From: Candidatus Daviesbacteria bacterium GW2011_GWA2_42_7
GTDB lineage: Bacteria; Patescibacteriota; Microgenomatia; Daviesbacterales; UBA10151
DNA length: 9,970 nucleotides
Assembly: GCA_000997105.1 (NCBI GenBank)
Contig: LCEJ01000012.1
Location: forward strand, 1 to 9,970
Reading direction: 5' to 3'
Below, piece after piece: positions 1 through 8,041 of the stretch. The notes under the pieces were generated by a model that searched no databases, was not told the DNA's origin, and worked only from the letters and a program-made list of their open reading frames with translations. The first letter of the stretch is position 1. Each line of letters begins with the position of its first letter. The position numbers were made by a program, and so were the translations under genes.

Positions 1-33
1 TATTTTAAATATCTTCTGCATCTTAAATCCGGA

Positions 34-61
34 TTGACAGCAACCTGAACATAAGTATAAC
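34..61 (+). promoter_or_regulatory. Sigma70-type promoter for the membrane glycosyltransferase gene
   Basis: A perfect -35 hexamer TTGACA (34-39) is followed after 16 bp by TATAAC (56-61), which differs from the TATAAT consensus only at the last base. Transcription would begin near 67-69, leaving a leader of only about 10 bases before the ATG at 79. No purine-rich Shine-Dalgarno sequence lies in that interval, so the mRNA would be nearly leaderless. The boxes are read directly; the start site is inferred from usual spacing. Confidence 0.6.
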
Positions 62-78
62 ATGTGACAAGCTAAATC

Positions 79-2043
79 ATGGCTACGCGAAAAAAGGCGC
101 CGTTTTTCTCTGTCACCGACTTTTTACTAATTTCACCAATAATGGCTCTTGCAGCCTGGGTTTATTTAATTCCCCCGTTTCAAACATTTGGATACCACAC
201 CCTTTTTTCCGATGATGCCATCTTTGCTATGATGGCCCGCAAGGCCCTGGAAGATGGGCCGCAAGGCGCATATCACCTATCATGGGGACCTTTATTACCA
301 TGGTTTATTGCTCTTCTTAATAAATTTTTCAATATTCCACTTGAGGAAGGCGGAAGAATAATCACAGGCATATCATTATTTCTAAGGATAATTCCTTTCT
401 ACCTTTTGGCCAAATATTTATTTAATAGGTTTGCAGCTTTTATCGCTGTGTATTTAATTACAGTCTACACCTTTTTAACTATCCCACAGGAAGCGGCATT
501 AGCCGAAGGACTCTTTTCATTAATAGTTTTCACAGGACTTCTGTTTTCTTTTTTGGCTTTAAAAACAGAAAGATTAAGTTGGTATTTTCTCTCAGGATTT
601 ACCGGAGGGCTGGCTTATTTAGCACGGTTGGAAGGATGGGTTTTTCTAACTTCCCTTTTCTTACTGACGGGACTCAAGGCAGTAACATTAAAAAAGCAAC
701 GTTTTCTTGTATTTAAGCCATTACTAATCCTTGTTTTTCTTTTTCTGCTTGTTGCGTCCCCTTATCTTATCTTTATCCGAGAGGCTTTTGGGTCATGGAA
801 TCTAAACCCCAGAATGAATATTGTCCTGACGGCTGGAGCAAACTATTTTGATCCTTACATAGACAATAATGGTACAACTACAATCGCCCAAGTTTATTTT
901 TCCGGTGACCCCAAATACTATAATTCCAATCTTTGGCATCCTACACCATATCTTTTTTGGAGATCACTTGGACGAAGTTGGGGAACGGTCTCAACTATTC
1001 CAACTCTTTACTTTGATCTCTTCAGCAAACAAGCTTCACTACTTCTAGTCTTGGGTTTCTTAGGATTATTCCTAACTTTATATAATACCTTCCGAAACCG
1101 GCTTAGTTTGTTACTTACAACCATAGCGTTGCTGGCATTATGTCTTTATCTACTTGACTTTTCCCTGATTTCATTGGAGTTTTTATCACCTGTAATATTT
1201 AACCCCGAGGGCAACTTAAACCTGGTATTTAACCAGTTCCTGAAAATGTTGCTTTTGAAAGACTACCAGAGTTGGGCTATCCGCGACACAACAATCATTG
1301 CTGCAACTGCACTCTTTATTATTACCAGAAAAGAAAACCTACTTAAGTTAGCACAACACCTCTACTTACAAAGGCTTAACATTTACCTACCTTTATCCCT
1401 ATTGCTTGGGTTCATACCTCTTTTGTTCAGCGGTTTCGCTGTCAAATATGCTATGGTCACCGGCGCAATATTGGCACTTCTTACAGGATTTTTCGTTTCT
1501 TCGCTCTCCTCTGTATTGGTCAAAACCACACGCAAAATATGTCCGCCTCTTCCAATTATTCATATAGCAGTGGTTATCCAAATACTTGTCCTCTTCAGCA
1601 TTTTTTGGACAAGTAAACCACAATTTGACCAAATTTTAGTAGACACCAGGGAAGCGCAACACAAGTTACAAGCCTATCAAGTTAGTTGGCTCAAAAACCC
1701 GGGGTTAGCAATACTCAAAGACCACGCACGGCCGGGAGCGAAAGTGGCAACCTTCTATGAAGCACCTGCTTTCTATGCCCAGGGTATACCCTTCTACGTT
1801 ATGACAGGCAGTAATATCCCACTGGAACAAACCCTAAGCTACCTGGAAAAAAACAAAGTTGATTATCTATATCTAGATAAAACCCAAGGGTTCCTCATCC
1901 ACAAGTCACTCCAACCTCTTCTAAGGGGAGAATCAAAATCACCTAATTGGAAAATGATTTACTCAGACCCACCACAAGAAAAAGCTTGGTTGAACGAATC
2001 TAACCCGGATATCTTGGTAACCGTCTATAAACGTTTGGATTAG
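79..2043 (+). CDS. Polytopic membrane glycosyltransferase, GT-C / GT39 (PMT/ArnT-like) type
   Basis: A 654-residue integral membrane protein with roughly 12-14 hydrophobic segments, for example near residues 13-31, 101-135, 145-161, 168-197, 210-233, 318-336, 342-373, 402-415, 433-450, 455-478 and 491-509. Two features fit GT-C enzymes that use polyprenyl-phosphate sugars: an acidic pair in the first extracytoplasmic loop (FSDDAIF, D45-D46), where these enzymes keep catalytic acidic residues, and an R-x-E-G motif (LARLEGW, R183/E185) like the TR-x-EG signature of GT39 relatives. A hydrophilic loop at about 240-315 and a soluble C-terminal domain at about 515-654 would lie outside the membrane. 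The predicted role is transfer of a sugar from a lipid-phosphate donor to an exported acceptor; donor and acceptor cannot be read from sequence. The start at 79 fits the promoter but lacks a Shine-Dalgarno. The stop overlaps the converging rSAM operon by 4 bases. Confidence 0.75.
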   Translation: MATRKKAPFFSVTDFLLISPIMALAAWVYLIPPFQTFGYHTLFSDDAIFAMMARKALEDGPQGAYHLSWGPLLPWFIALLNKFFNIPLEEGGRIITGISLFLRIIPFYLLAKYLFNRFAAFIAVYLITVYTFLTIPQEAALAEGLFSLIVFTGLLFSFLALKTERLSWYFLSGFTGGLAYLARLEGWVFLTSLFLLTGLKAVTLKKQRFLVFKPLLILVFLFLLVASPYLIFIREAFGSWNLNPRMNIVLTAGANYFDPYIDNNGTTTIAQVYFSGDPKYYNSNLWHPTPYLFWRSLGRSWGTVSTIPTLYFDLFSKQASLLLVLGFLGLFLTLYNTFRNRLSLLLTTIALLALCLYLLDFSLISLEFLSPVIFNPEGNLNLVFNQFLKMLLLKDYQSWAIRDTTIIAATALFIITRKENLLKLAQHLYLQRLNIYLPLSLLLGFIPLLFSGFAVKYAMVTGAILALLTGFFVSSLSSVLVKTTRKICPPLPIIHIAVVIQILVLFSIFWTSKPQFDQILVDTREAQHKLQAYQVSWLKNPGLAILKDHARPGAKVATFYEAPAFYAQGIPFYVMTGSNIPLEQTLSYLEKNKVDYLYLDKTQGFLIHKSLQPLLRGESKSPNWKMIYSDPPQEKAWLNESNPDILVTVYKRLD

Positions 2044-3074
2044 CCCTTACTGAAACGATTCAGAAAGAGATTTGAAATCGCCGAAAGGTTAAAGTTTAAG
2101 AGAGCGTTGTATTCTATATAACAAGCCCACCGGCAAGACTTGCATTGCGGCTGTAGAAGTTTATTGTAAGCTTGTCTTACTCCCATCTTCAAGCAATCCT
2201 GACCGGGCAGAGAATCCGTCAGCCTGACACAAGGGAATAAACGACCCTTATGATCCAAAACTACAAATTTATTGCCTGCCAAACATGGTGGATGCCCCAA
2301 CTCTCTTACAGAAGAAATATCACTTGTAAAATCAGGCCAATTTAGCATTAAACGATAGGTGTTTTCAGAATAAAATATTCTACTACTCTTGTTTTTCTTT
2401 TCTTGAATAATATCAGTAAGAGTTTTCTTAATTTTTTTCTCCCAAGCTTTGGCAAGCTTTAACCCGCCATCACCCCGAAACCTTGGATAAAGGGGGCTTA
2501 TTTGAACAAGGGCGTTATACTTTTTTGCCAGGTTAATAATTTTAGGCCACTCTTTTAAATTGGCATCCGTCAGGGTGCAACAGAAATGCAGTGGGATACC
2601 AGCTTGATAGGCTGCTTCAATCCCCGCTAAAGCCCGCTTGAAAGCCTCTTTTCCCCGATATTTGTCGTGTATCGCCGCCGTCGTCCCGTCCAAACTTATG
2701 GAGAGGTTTTTTAAGAGCCGTAAAGATTTTAGATGATATGGCACTAATATTCCATTGGAGTTTAACCCGACATCAAAACCTATTTTTACAGCTTCCTCAA
2801 TCACCCTATCAATATCTTTATGAAGTAAAGCCTCTCCCCCGCTAATCCCTAAACGCCTTACTCCCAAATCATAAAACTCCGTTAGTATTTTTCTTATCTG
2901 AGGAAAGGAAAGCTCCCCGGTCTCCGCATAATACTTTCCGAAACAATACGAGCAACGAAGGTTACATTTCTGGGTAATATTAAACAAAAGGATGTAAGGC
3001 CTTTTGATAAATGGCAAGGCAAAATAACTTATTTTCGGCAGAAAACCCATTTTTGGAAGAATCTTTTTTCCCAT
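2040..3074 (-). CDS. Radical SAM enzyme with SPASM/twitch-like auxiliary Fe-S cluster domain (module 3)
   Basis: A 344-residue enzyme and last gene of the operon. The radical SAM cluster motif is CNLRCSYC (C37, C41, C44), followed by an SAM-contacting ISGGEA strand (77-82, with Ala where the two paralogues have Pro) and SLDG (127-130). The C-terminal region holds C264 (PPCLAG), C282 (FPCVRL), and C311, C314 and C318, in the arrangement of a SPASM/twitch domain that binds at least one extra 4Fe-4S cluster. The family generates a 5'-deoxyadenosyl radical from SAM; the substrate here is unknown. It is clearly paralogous to the genes at 4509-5546 and 7010-8041, sharing the CxAG...DxxG...C core and a Y..(V/L)...W.D motif near residues 240-250. 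The start lies 3 bases after the preceding stop, with only a weak AGG nearby; an ATG at residue 9 is a less likely alternative. C165-C166 is a Cys pair absent from the paralogues. Confidence 0.85.
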   Translation of the reverse strand: MGKKILPKMGFLPKISYFALPFIKRPYILLFNITQKCNLRCSYCFGKYYAETGELSFPQIRKILTEFYDLGVRRLGISGGEALLHKDIDRVIEEAVKIGFDVGLNSNGILVPYHLKSLRLLKNLSISLDGTTAAIHDKYRGKEAFKRALAGIEAAYQAGIPLHFCCTLTDANLKEWPKIINLAKKYNALVQISPLYPRFRGDGGLKLAKAWEKKIKKTLTDIIQEKKNKSSRIFYSENTYRLMLNWPDFTSDISSVRELGHPPCLAGNKFVVLDHKGRLFPCVRLTDSLPGQDCLKMGVRQAYNKLLQPQCKSCRWACYIEYNALLNFNLSAISNLFLNRFSKG

Positions 3075-3077
3075 AAC

Positions 3078-4505
3078 CTACTTTGTAAAACGCTTTGAGA
3101 TAAAGTAAAAAGCCGTAACAAAAAATTCCATATAAGAAATTTTAACAGGGATAATTTTTCTTTTTAAGCTATAGCCGTTCAAGAGATCTTTCAGTAACTT
3201 TAAAACCGATTTAGGAATAGGTAAACTAAGCAGTGCAGACAAATACCGCCTAAGAGGCGGAAATAACACTATTAGGGTAAAAAGGTGGGCAAATTTTTCA
3301 ACCTTTTCTCTATTTTCAACTTGTATCGGTATCCGTTCAAACCAAGAAAGAAATTCCGTATCTTTAGAAATGAGACCGGCGTCAAAAGCCTTTTTTCCCA
3401 TCTGGGTGTCCATAAAAGGTAAACAAAAAGATACATACGTAGCATCAACCTTAGCTTTCAGATTTAAGTCTAGAGTTTTCAATTCATCTTCAAATTTAGA
3501 GAATGGTATACCAATCATATTATATGCGCTAATAGATATCCCCTGCCTCTTTAAGATCCTACAAGCGTTTATGATCTGCTCATTACTAATAGGTTTATTT
3601 AAAACTTCCCTCCTTAGCTTCTCATTCCCACATTCTATTGCCAAATGAACACTCACGCATCCGGCTTTTTTGATATGCCTTGCAAAAAAATCATCTATAA
3701 AAACAACTGATGTTACTATGGTAAAGGGAATATTAATTTTGCGGGAGTATTCTTTTACAAAGGCAGTAAGCCAACTACGGTCAAAAGGGAAAACGTCATC
3801 AAGGAAATAAAAAAACTTTGCATTATATTTTGTTTTTAGCGCTTCCAATTCTTCTATCACATTACCAACATCTCTGGTTCTTACCATTTTCCCCTTTCCG
3901 CGATATAGCTCATGGAATTTATGGTTAAAACAAAAGGAACAGTTGAATGGACACCCTCTGCCTGCCATAATAAACTTTATTGGTGAATACTTAAATTGAG
4001 GAAGATTATCAATAAGGGCGTGATCCGGGAAAGGTAGGGAATTCAAATCGGAAATGAACGGGCCAACTTCATTTTTACGGACAACAGATTTTTTTTTAAC
4101 CCAAAGGTTTGGGATATTTTTATAATCTTGTTTATTGTCAAGCCTGTTTAAAAGTTCCAATAGGGCGATCTCGCCCTCTCCCCTGCATATTATATCTATG
4201 GCACTCTGGTTAATAATTTCCGGATTATAAGTAGGTGTAGGGCCGCCCCAAATAACCAGTATTTTCGGAAAAACTTTTTTAAACTCTTGCGATAAATTCA
4301 AATAGTATTTGTAATCGGTATTCATACAGCTAATCGCAAAGATGCCGATATTTTTTTCCTTGACTAACTTACTGATATTATCAAGCGAAGAACCTGACAA
4401 GAAAACATCGTGACCGCCCTTTTTTAAGACACTGGAAAGGTATAAAATACCAAGCGGTTCTACGGAACTGTAGACATCTTTTTTAATCACGAAGAGAACA
4501 TTCAT
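3078..4505 (-). CDS. B12-binding-domain-type radical SAM enzyme (COG1032/BchE-like), module 3, divergent
   Basis: A 475-residue enzyme. Residues 1 to about 150 form the Rossmann-like domain of the cobalamin-binding class: the EPLGILYLSSVL helix, WGGPTP (86-91) as the GG-x-HPT equivalent, and RGEGE (108-112). The radical SAM core follows, with CPFNCSFC (C185, C189, C192), FLDDVF (234-239) and a diverged IECGN (290-294) where relatives have IEAGN. The usual GIPGE motif reads GIPFSKFED (332-340). The DxHxxG motif that supplies a lower axial His to cobalamin is absent, so B12 binding is inferred from fold only. A hydrophobic C-terminal stretch (about 405-470) may sit at the membrane or make contacts with other subunits. 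AAAGGA at 4520-4515, inside the preceding gene, is a good ribosome binding site for the ATG at 4505. The gene starts 3 bases after its upstream neighbour and ends 3 bases before the next gene. Substrate unknown. Confidence 0.83.
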   Translation of the reverse strand: MNVLFVIKKDVYSSVEPLGILYLSSVLKKGGHDVFLSGSSLDNISKLVKEKNIGIFAISCMNTDYKYYLNLSQEFKKVFPKILVIWGGPTPTYNPEIINQSAIDIICRGEGEIALLELLNRLDNKQDYKNIPNLWVKKKSVVRKNEVGPFISDLNSLPFPDHALIDNLPQFKYSPIKFIMAGRGCPFNCSFCFNHKFHELYRGKGKMVRTRDVGNVIEELEALKTKYNAKFFYFLDDVFPFDRSWLTAFVKEYSRKINIPFTIVTSVVFIDDFFARHIKKAGCVSVHLAIECGNEKLRREVLNKPISNEQIINACRILKRQGISISAYNMIGIPFSKFEDELKTLDLNLKAKVDATYVSFCLPFMDTQMGKKAFDAGLISKDTEFLSWFERIPIQVENREKVEKFAHLFTLIVLFPPLRRYLSALLSLPIPKSVLKLLKDLLNGYSLKRKIIPVKISYMEFFVTAFYFISKRFTK

Positions 4506-4508
4506 AGA

Positions 4509-5546
4509 TCAGTGTCCTTTTAAAGTACTTAATATTTGGCCTGAGATAATTCCTAAGTCTAAATTAGCAATTGAGCTAAATTCATTAAAGCAGGGGAAGT
4601 AACATGCGAAACACGGATAATTTGCACAATTTGCCCAGGCTTTTTCAAGGCCGGCCTTTCGAAAATCCAGGGCAGGAAAAGTACCGATTAGCTGTACACA
4701 AGGGTATACCTTACCGTCAGCGTCGATAAACATCATAAACCGGCCGGCAGCACAGGGGATATATTTAAACTTTGGTTTTTCACCCAGATAAAGACGTTTC
4801 CTGTGGTCCGGCCAATCGGCAACGAGTTTATAAACTTTTTCAGAAAAAAGGATTGGCGCACCGGCTTTTTTATATTCTATAATCCTTCTTGCCGCTTTTC
4901 TTATAGCCTTATTTTCCGCCATAAAACGGTCGGAATCTCTTTTCCCCTCTGCTTGTTGGAAGAGAAAATTAAACTCAGCCTGTATCCCTTTTTCCTTTGC
5001 AAATTCCACTATCCAGTCAATTGACTCAGGCTGGCAGTTATGGCGCGTGATAACCGAGCTTATATGTGTTTTTATCCCCGCTTGAAGGGCAGTATCTATA
5101 CCGGTCATTATCATCTTATGTGAACCTTGCCCTCTGTTTAAATCATTAACTTTCTCCGGACCGTCTAAAGACACACAAATCATATCGGCATTTTTAAGCT
5201 CTTTTATTCTGAGAGGGATTAAAGTCCCATTCGTATTGAACCCGCATTCAATACCGTTTAGCTTGATCCTTTTTATAATTTTGCCGATATCACCACGGGT
5301 TAGTGGCTCGCCACCCCCTAAAGTAATTGAGCGGGTACCTAACTTGCCTAAGGAATCAACTAACCCAAGTAACTCTTTGGTACTAAAATCTTTCTGCTTG
5401 CTTTTAAAATACTGTCCATAACAATAACCACACTGCAAGGTACATCTTGAGGTGACATTTAAAACCACCGTCAAAGGGGTCCCCCCCCCGGTGGTTTTGT
5501 CTTTTACTAAAGTTGCCATATATGATGCCCTGTTTAAAATTCCCAT
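4509..5546 (-). CDS. Radical SAM enzyme with SPASM/twitch-like auxiliary cluster domain (module 2)
   Basis: A 345-residue enzyme. The radical SAM motif is CTLQCGYC (C35, C39, C42), with LGGGEP (76-81) for SAM contact and SLDG (126-129). The C-terminal auxiliary-cluster cysteines are C265 (IPCAAG), C283 (YPCVQL), C312, C315 and C319, five in all, as in the module 3 paralogue. It shares FSEKVYKLVADWPD (234-247) with its two paralogues. The ATG at 5546 has AGGA (5557-5554) with a 7-base spacer, in the 12-base gap after the upstream stop. Residues 20-22 are encoded by nine consecutive G, flanked by a perfect inverted repeat (separate entry). The aligned region of the 7010-8041 paralogue has the same length without a G run, so the G9 form is the in-frame, intact one. 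Reaction and substrate are not identifiable from sequence. Confidence 0.85.
   Translation of the reverse strand: MGILNRASYMATLVKDKTTGGGTPLTVVLNVTSRCTLQCGYCYGQYFKSKQKDFSTKELLGLVDSLGKLGTRSITLGGGEPLTRGDIGKIIKRIKLNGIECGFNTNGTLIPLRIKELKNADMICVSLDGPEKVNDLNRGQGSHKMIMTGIDTALQAGIKTHISSVITRHNCQPESIDWIVEFAKEKGIQAEFNFLFQQAEGKRDSDRFMAENKAIRKAARRIIEYKKAGAPILFSEKVYKLVADWPDHRKRLYLGEKPKFKYIPCAAGRFMMFIDADGKVYPCVQLIGTFPALDFRKAGLEKAWANCANYPCFACYFPCFNEFSSIANLDLGIISGQILSTLKGH
5461..5498 (-). repeat. Perfect 10-bp inverted repeat enclosing a G9 homopolymer, inside the start of the module 2 SPASM-type gene
   Basis: On the + strand AAAACCACCG (5461-5470) is matched exactly by CGGTGGTTTT (5489-5498). The loop contains GGGG (5476-5479), then T, then a run of nine C (5481-5489), so an inner GGGG/CCCC stem could extend the hairpin. 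In the mRNA sense the run is G9, encoding Gly20-Gly22 of the enzyme. Homopolymers of this length can slip in replication; any change not a multiple of three would destroy the reading frame before the catalytic cysteines. The hairpin also sits about 50 bases after the start codon, where it could affect translation or cause pausing. Sequence features are seen; function is inferred, and an assembly length error at the run is possible. Confidence 0.6.
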
Positions 5547-5558
5547 ATAAATTTCCTG

Positions 5559-7013
5559 TCAGATATGTATGCCAAACTTTTCCGTCAAAAACCTTTTTAT
5601 AAGTCCTACTTTTAAAAATTCATTCTGGAGGGTAACTGCGGAAGAGACAAGTGGCCAAAAGTGAGATTTCGCAAATTCAAAATAGATTTTTTTCTCCCAC
5701 CGTCTTAACGTTTGTTGGTTAAACTCCGGAGTTTCAACGATGGGGATATTAAGACGGTTTAATTTTTTCCAGTAGTTTTGGTTAATATAGCCGTTTTGGA
5801 TACACTCATTATATAGTTGCGTTCCGGGAAGTGGAGTATAAAAGCTTGTTGCAATCATTGAAAGCGGTAAATTTTTAACCATCTTTAAAGTATCCTTAAA
5901 TGTTTCTTCAGTTTCACCGGGTATACCTAGAATAAAAAATCCTACAACCGGTAAACCAACCTTTGAACAAATTTTTAATGTCTTGTATATCTTCTCTTCT
6001 GAAAGGCCTTTTTTAATAACTTCATTTCTTATCTCATGGTTCCCGGCTTCTATTCCAATGCAAATGTTAACACATCCTGCCCTTTTCATCATTGTCAAAA
6101 GCTCAGCGTCAAGCCTGTCTGCACGAACCCCATTAGGTGTATTCCAGCGGAATTTTAACTTTTTACGCAAGATAAGTTTGCATAATGTTATAACCCTTCC
6201 TTTGTCAAATGTAAAGTTATCATCAAGTATAAAAATTTCTTCGGCGTGGTATTTTTTTACCAGCTCCTCCATCTCCTCATATACGCTCAAAGCACTCCTG
6301 CTTCTAAAGACCGACCCTTGGGTAAGATACATGCTGCAAAAAGTACATTTCCCCGGGCAGCTTCTGCTGGTTAAAATACATGCAGCCCTCCTCTTGCCTA
6401 AACCATACAGGATAGTCCCTCTATTCATATAAAATTCCATCGGTATAAGATCCCTCGCCGGAAAAGGTAATGTATCCAGATTTTTTATAAAACTTGTTTT
6501 ATTATTTAAACAAATACCCCCGTTTTTTTTATATGCACAACCGTCCACTATTATACGGGAGCTATTTTTCCCCGATTCAATCTTCTTGACCAACTGCAAA
6601 AAACTCTCTTCACCTTCACCGATAATTACGTAATCAACTTCTTTATATTTTGTTGTTTCTTCAGGAAAAATAGTTGGGTGCGTTCCCCCTACAACGGTAA
6701 TTATATTTTTATCAATACTTTTTACTAACTTTGCGATGTTTAAGGTAGCATCAAACCTTAGACTGAAACTGCAGGTAATCCCAACTATATCCGGTTTAAA
6801 TTCTTTAATTTTTACCGAAATATCAGAATTCCTTAAACCATAATGCCATTTTTTCCCGACCGGAGTAGTCTCTCCTGCCACGCCATCTAAGATACTGACG
6901 GAATAGCCAAATTTCCTCAAATATGCAGCAAGGTATCCAAGCGATAAGGGCTCCTTTATTAGCAAGTGTCGCGAGTAGTAATCAAAAGGCGGGTTAACCA
7001 GTAAGATCTTCAC
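5559..7013 (-). CDS. B12-binding-domain-type radical SAM enzyme (COG1032/BchE-like), module 2
   Basis: A 484-residue enzyme if started at the GTG at 7013, which I prefer; an ATG at 7046 in the same frame would add 11 residues. The GTG overlaps the previous stop as GTGA, has AGGA 5 bases upstream, and gives the N-terminus KILLVNPPF typical of the family. In 495-aa numbering, the Rossmann-like domain shows LSLGYLAAYL (35-44), GGTHPT (120-125) and GEGEES (143-148). The radical SAM core has CPGKCTFC (C230, C234, C237), ILDDNF (273-278), GIEAGN (331-336) and GIPGETEE (374-381), and TPLPGT (404-409) lies near the end. It is the most canonical COG1032 member of the three. There is no DxHxxG cobalamin His motif, so any bound B12 would lack that axial ligand. 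The family covers methyltransfer, ring formation and other C-C chemistry; the substrate is unknown. It is followed 12 bases later by its SPASM-type partner. Confidence 0.86.
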   Translation of the reverse strand: MKILLVNPPFDYYSRHLLIKEPLSLGYLAAYLRKFGYSVSILDGVAGETTPVGKKWHYGLRNSDISVKIKEFKPDIVGITCSFSLRFDATLNIAKLVKSIDKNIITVVGGTHPTIFPEETTKYKEVDYVIIGEGEESFLQLVKKIESGKNSSRIIVDGCAYKKNGGICLNNKTSFIKNLDTLPFPARDLIPMEFYMNRGTILYGLGKRRAACILTSRSCPGKCTFCSMYLTQGSVFRSRSALSVYEEMEELVKKYHAEEIFILDDNFTFDKGRVITLCKLILRKKLKFRWNTPNGVRADRLDAELLTMMKRAGCVNICIGIEAGNHEIRNEVIKKGLSEEKIYKTLKICSKVGLPVVGFFILGIPGETEETFKDTLKMVKNLPLSMIATSFYTPLPGTQLYNECIQNGYINQNYWKKLNRLNIPIVETPEFNQQTLRRWEKKIYFEFAKSHFWPLVSSAVTLQNEFLKVGLIKRFLTEKFGIHI

Positions 7014-8041
7014 ATTTTTCCTGTCGCGGCTTTTATATAGTTCCACAATACCGGTAATTTTAAATTTGCCAAAAGGCCATATTCATGATGGTACACTTGG
7101 TAGCATCCGGTACATGGGTTATCCTTTGTCTGCTTCCAAGCCTCTGCAACTCCAACTTTCAAGGCGTTCTTCACCTTAACTTTATCAATAAGGTGAGGAC
7201 AGGCCCAAAACCTTCCATCAGCATCCATTAAGCCAAACATTTTACCCGCCGGACAAGGCGGCATACCGGAAGGAGCCGGAGCGCCTATAACCCCTTCTAT
7301 ATTAAAGTCTTTCCAGCAATTTAAAACACTTTCATAAGACTCTGCGGAAAAAAATATCGGAGCTCCCTTTTTCTTTAAACTAATTATCTGTCTTAAAACC
7401 TTTCTGTATTGGTCATTTGTCGGTTTAATTTCAAAAATAGGTTTGTCTTCAAAAATATTTGAAATTGCCAATGATATATGGAGTTTTATCCCTAGTTTCT
7501 TGCTTAAATTAACCATATAATTTATGTCGCCCAGATTATATTTGTGTACGACCATGTTAGCCCGGACATCAATACCCGCCCCAAGAGCAGCTTTTATACC
7601 GGAAAGAGCTTTTTGGGCACTTCCTTTTCCCCGTAATATATCATGATTTTCCGGCCTACCGTCTAAACTCACCGTCAAACAGTTTATATTTTTGATATCA
7701 GCAAGCCTTCCTGGAACTAATACCCCATTTGAAGTTAAATCTACACCCAATCCTTGTGATTTTACAAAATTTACCAACTTACCAATATCGGGACGCAATA
7801 AGGGTTCACCCCCTGCAAAATTAACCCTTAAACACCCGTTTTTCTTTAAATCTAAAATTAACTTTTTTATCTGGTCTGCAGTCATCTCGTTTTTTGGACT
7901 GCGGTTATAGTAAGAAGCGTAGCAATGCTTACACCTTAAGTTACAGCGGTTGGTAACATTAAAAATGACAGTTAGGGGAGATGTTTTTCCGGTGGCCTTT
8001 AGCCAAATAAGCTTATAGAAAAATAAAAAATTCTGGAGCAT
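7010..8041 (-). CDS. Radical SAM enzyme with reduced SPASM/twitch-like cysteine set (module 1)
   Basis: A 343-residue enzyme. The radical SAM motif is CNLRCKHC (C33, C37, C40), with AGGEP (76-80) and SLDG (125-128). The auxiliary cluster region keeps C263 (PPCPAG), C281 (WACPHL), C310 and C313. The fifth Cys, present in both paralogues four residues after the last CxxC cysteine, is replaced here by Tyr317 (CTGCYQVYHHE). Four ligands remain, enough for one 4Fe-4S cluster, but the change may open a coordination site or alter cluster chemistry. A hydrophobic N-terminus (FLFFYKLIWLK) precedes the core strand. Its ATG overlaps the stop of the upstream gene by one base (TGATG), and its own stop overlaps the GTG of the next gene, so translation is likely coupled on both sides. 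Substrate unknown. Confidence 0.85.
   Translation of the reverse strand: MLQNFLFFYKLIWLKATGKTSPLTVIFNVTNRCNLRCKHCYASYYNRSPKNEMTADQIKKLILDLKKNGCLRVNFAGGEPLLRPDIGKLVNFVKSQGLGVDLTSNGVLVPGRLADIKNINCLTVSLDGRPENHDILRGKGSAQKALSGIKAALGAGIDVRANMVVHKYNLGDINYMVNLSKKLGIKLHISLAISNIFEDKPIFEIKPTNDQYRKVLRQIISLKKKGAPIFFSAESYESVLNCWKDFNIEGVIGAPAPSGMPPCPAGKMFGLMDADGRFWACPHLIDKVKVKNALKVGVAEAWKQTKDNPCTGCYQVYHHEYGLLANLKLPVLWNYIKAATGKM
7014..7022 (-). promoter_or_regulatory. Ribosome binding site that decides the GTG start of the module 2 B12-type enzyme
   Basis: Read on the minus strand, AGGA (7022-7019) lies 5 bases before GTG (7013-7011), which overlaps the upstream TGA (7012-7010) as GTGA. This is a standard translational-coupling arrangement and argues against the ATG at 7046, which would force a 37-base overlap. 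Confidence 0.6.

Noticed and set aside
2032..2057. CGTTT/AAACG 5-bp inverted repeat at the convergent gene junction as a bidirectional terminator
   Set aside because: The stem is only 5 bp with a 16-base loop and no flanking T runs; chance matches of this size are common.
5983..6432. A 149-codon frame on the + strand opposite the module 2 B12-type gene
   Set aside because: Low-complexity Ser/Leu/Ile-rich translation antisense to the conserved rSAM core; no promoter or ribosome binding site of note.
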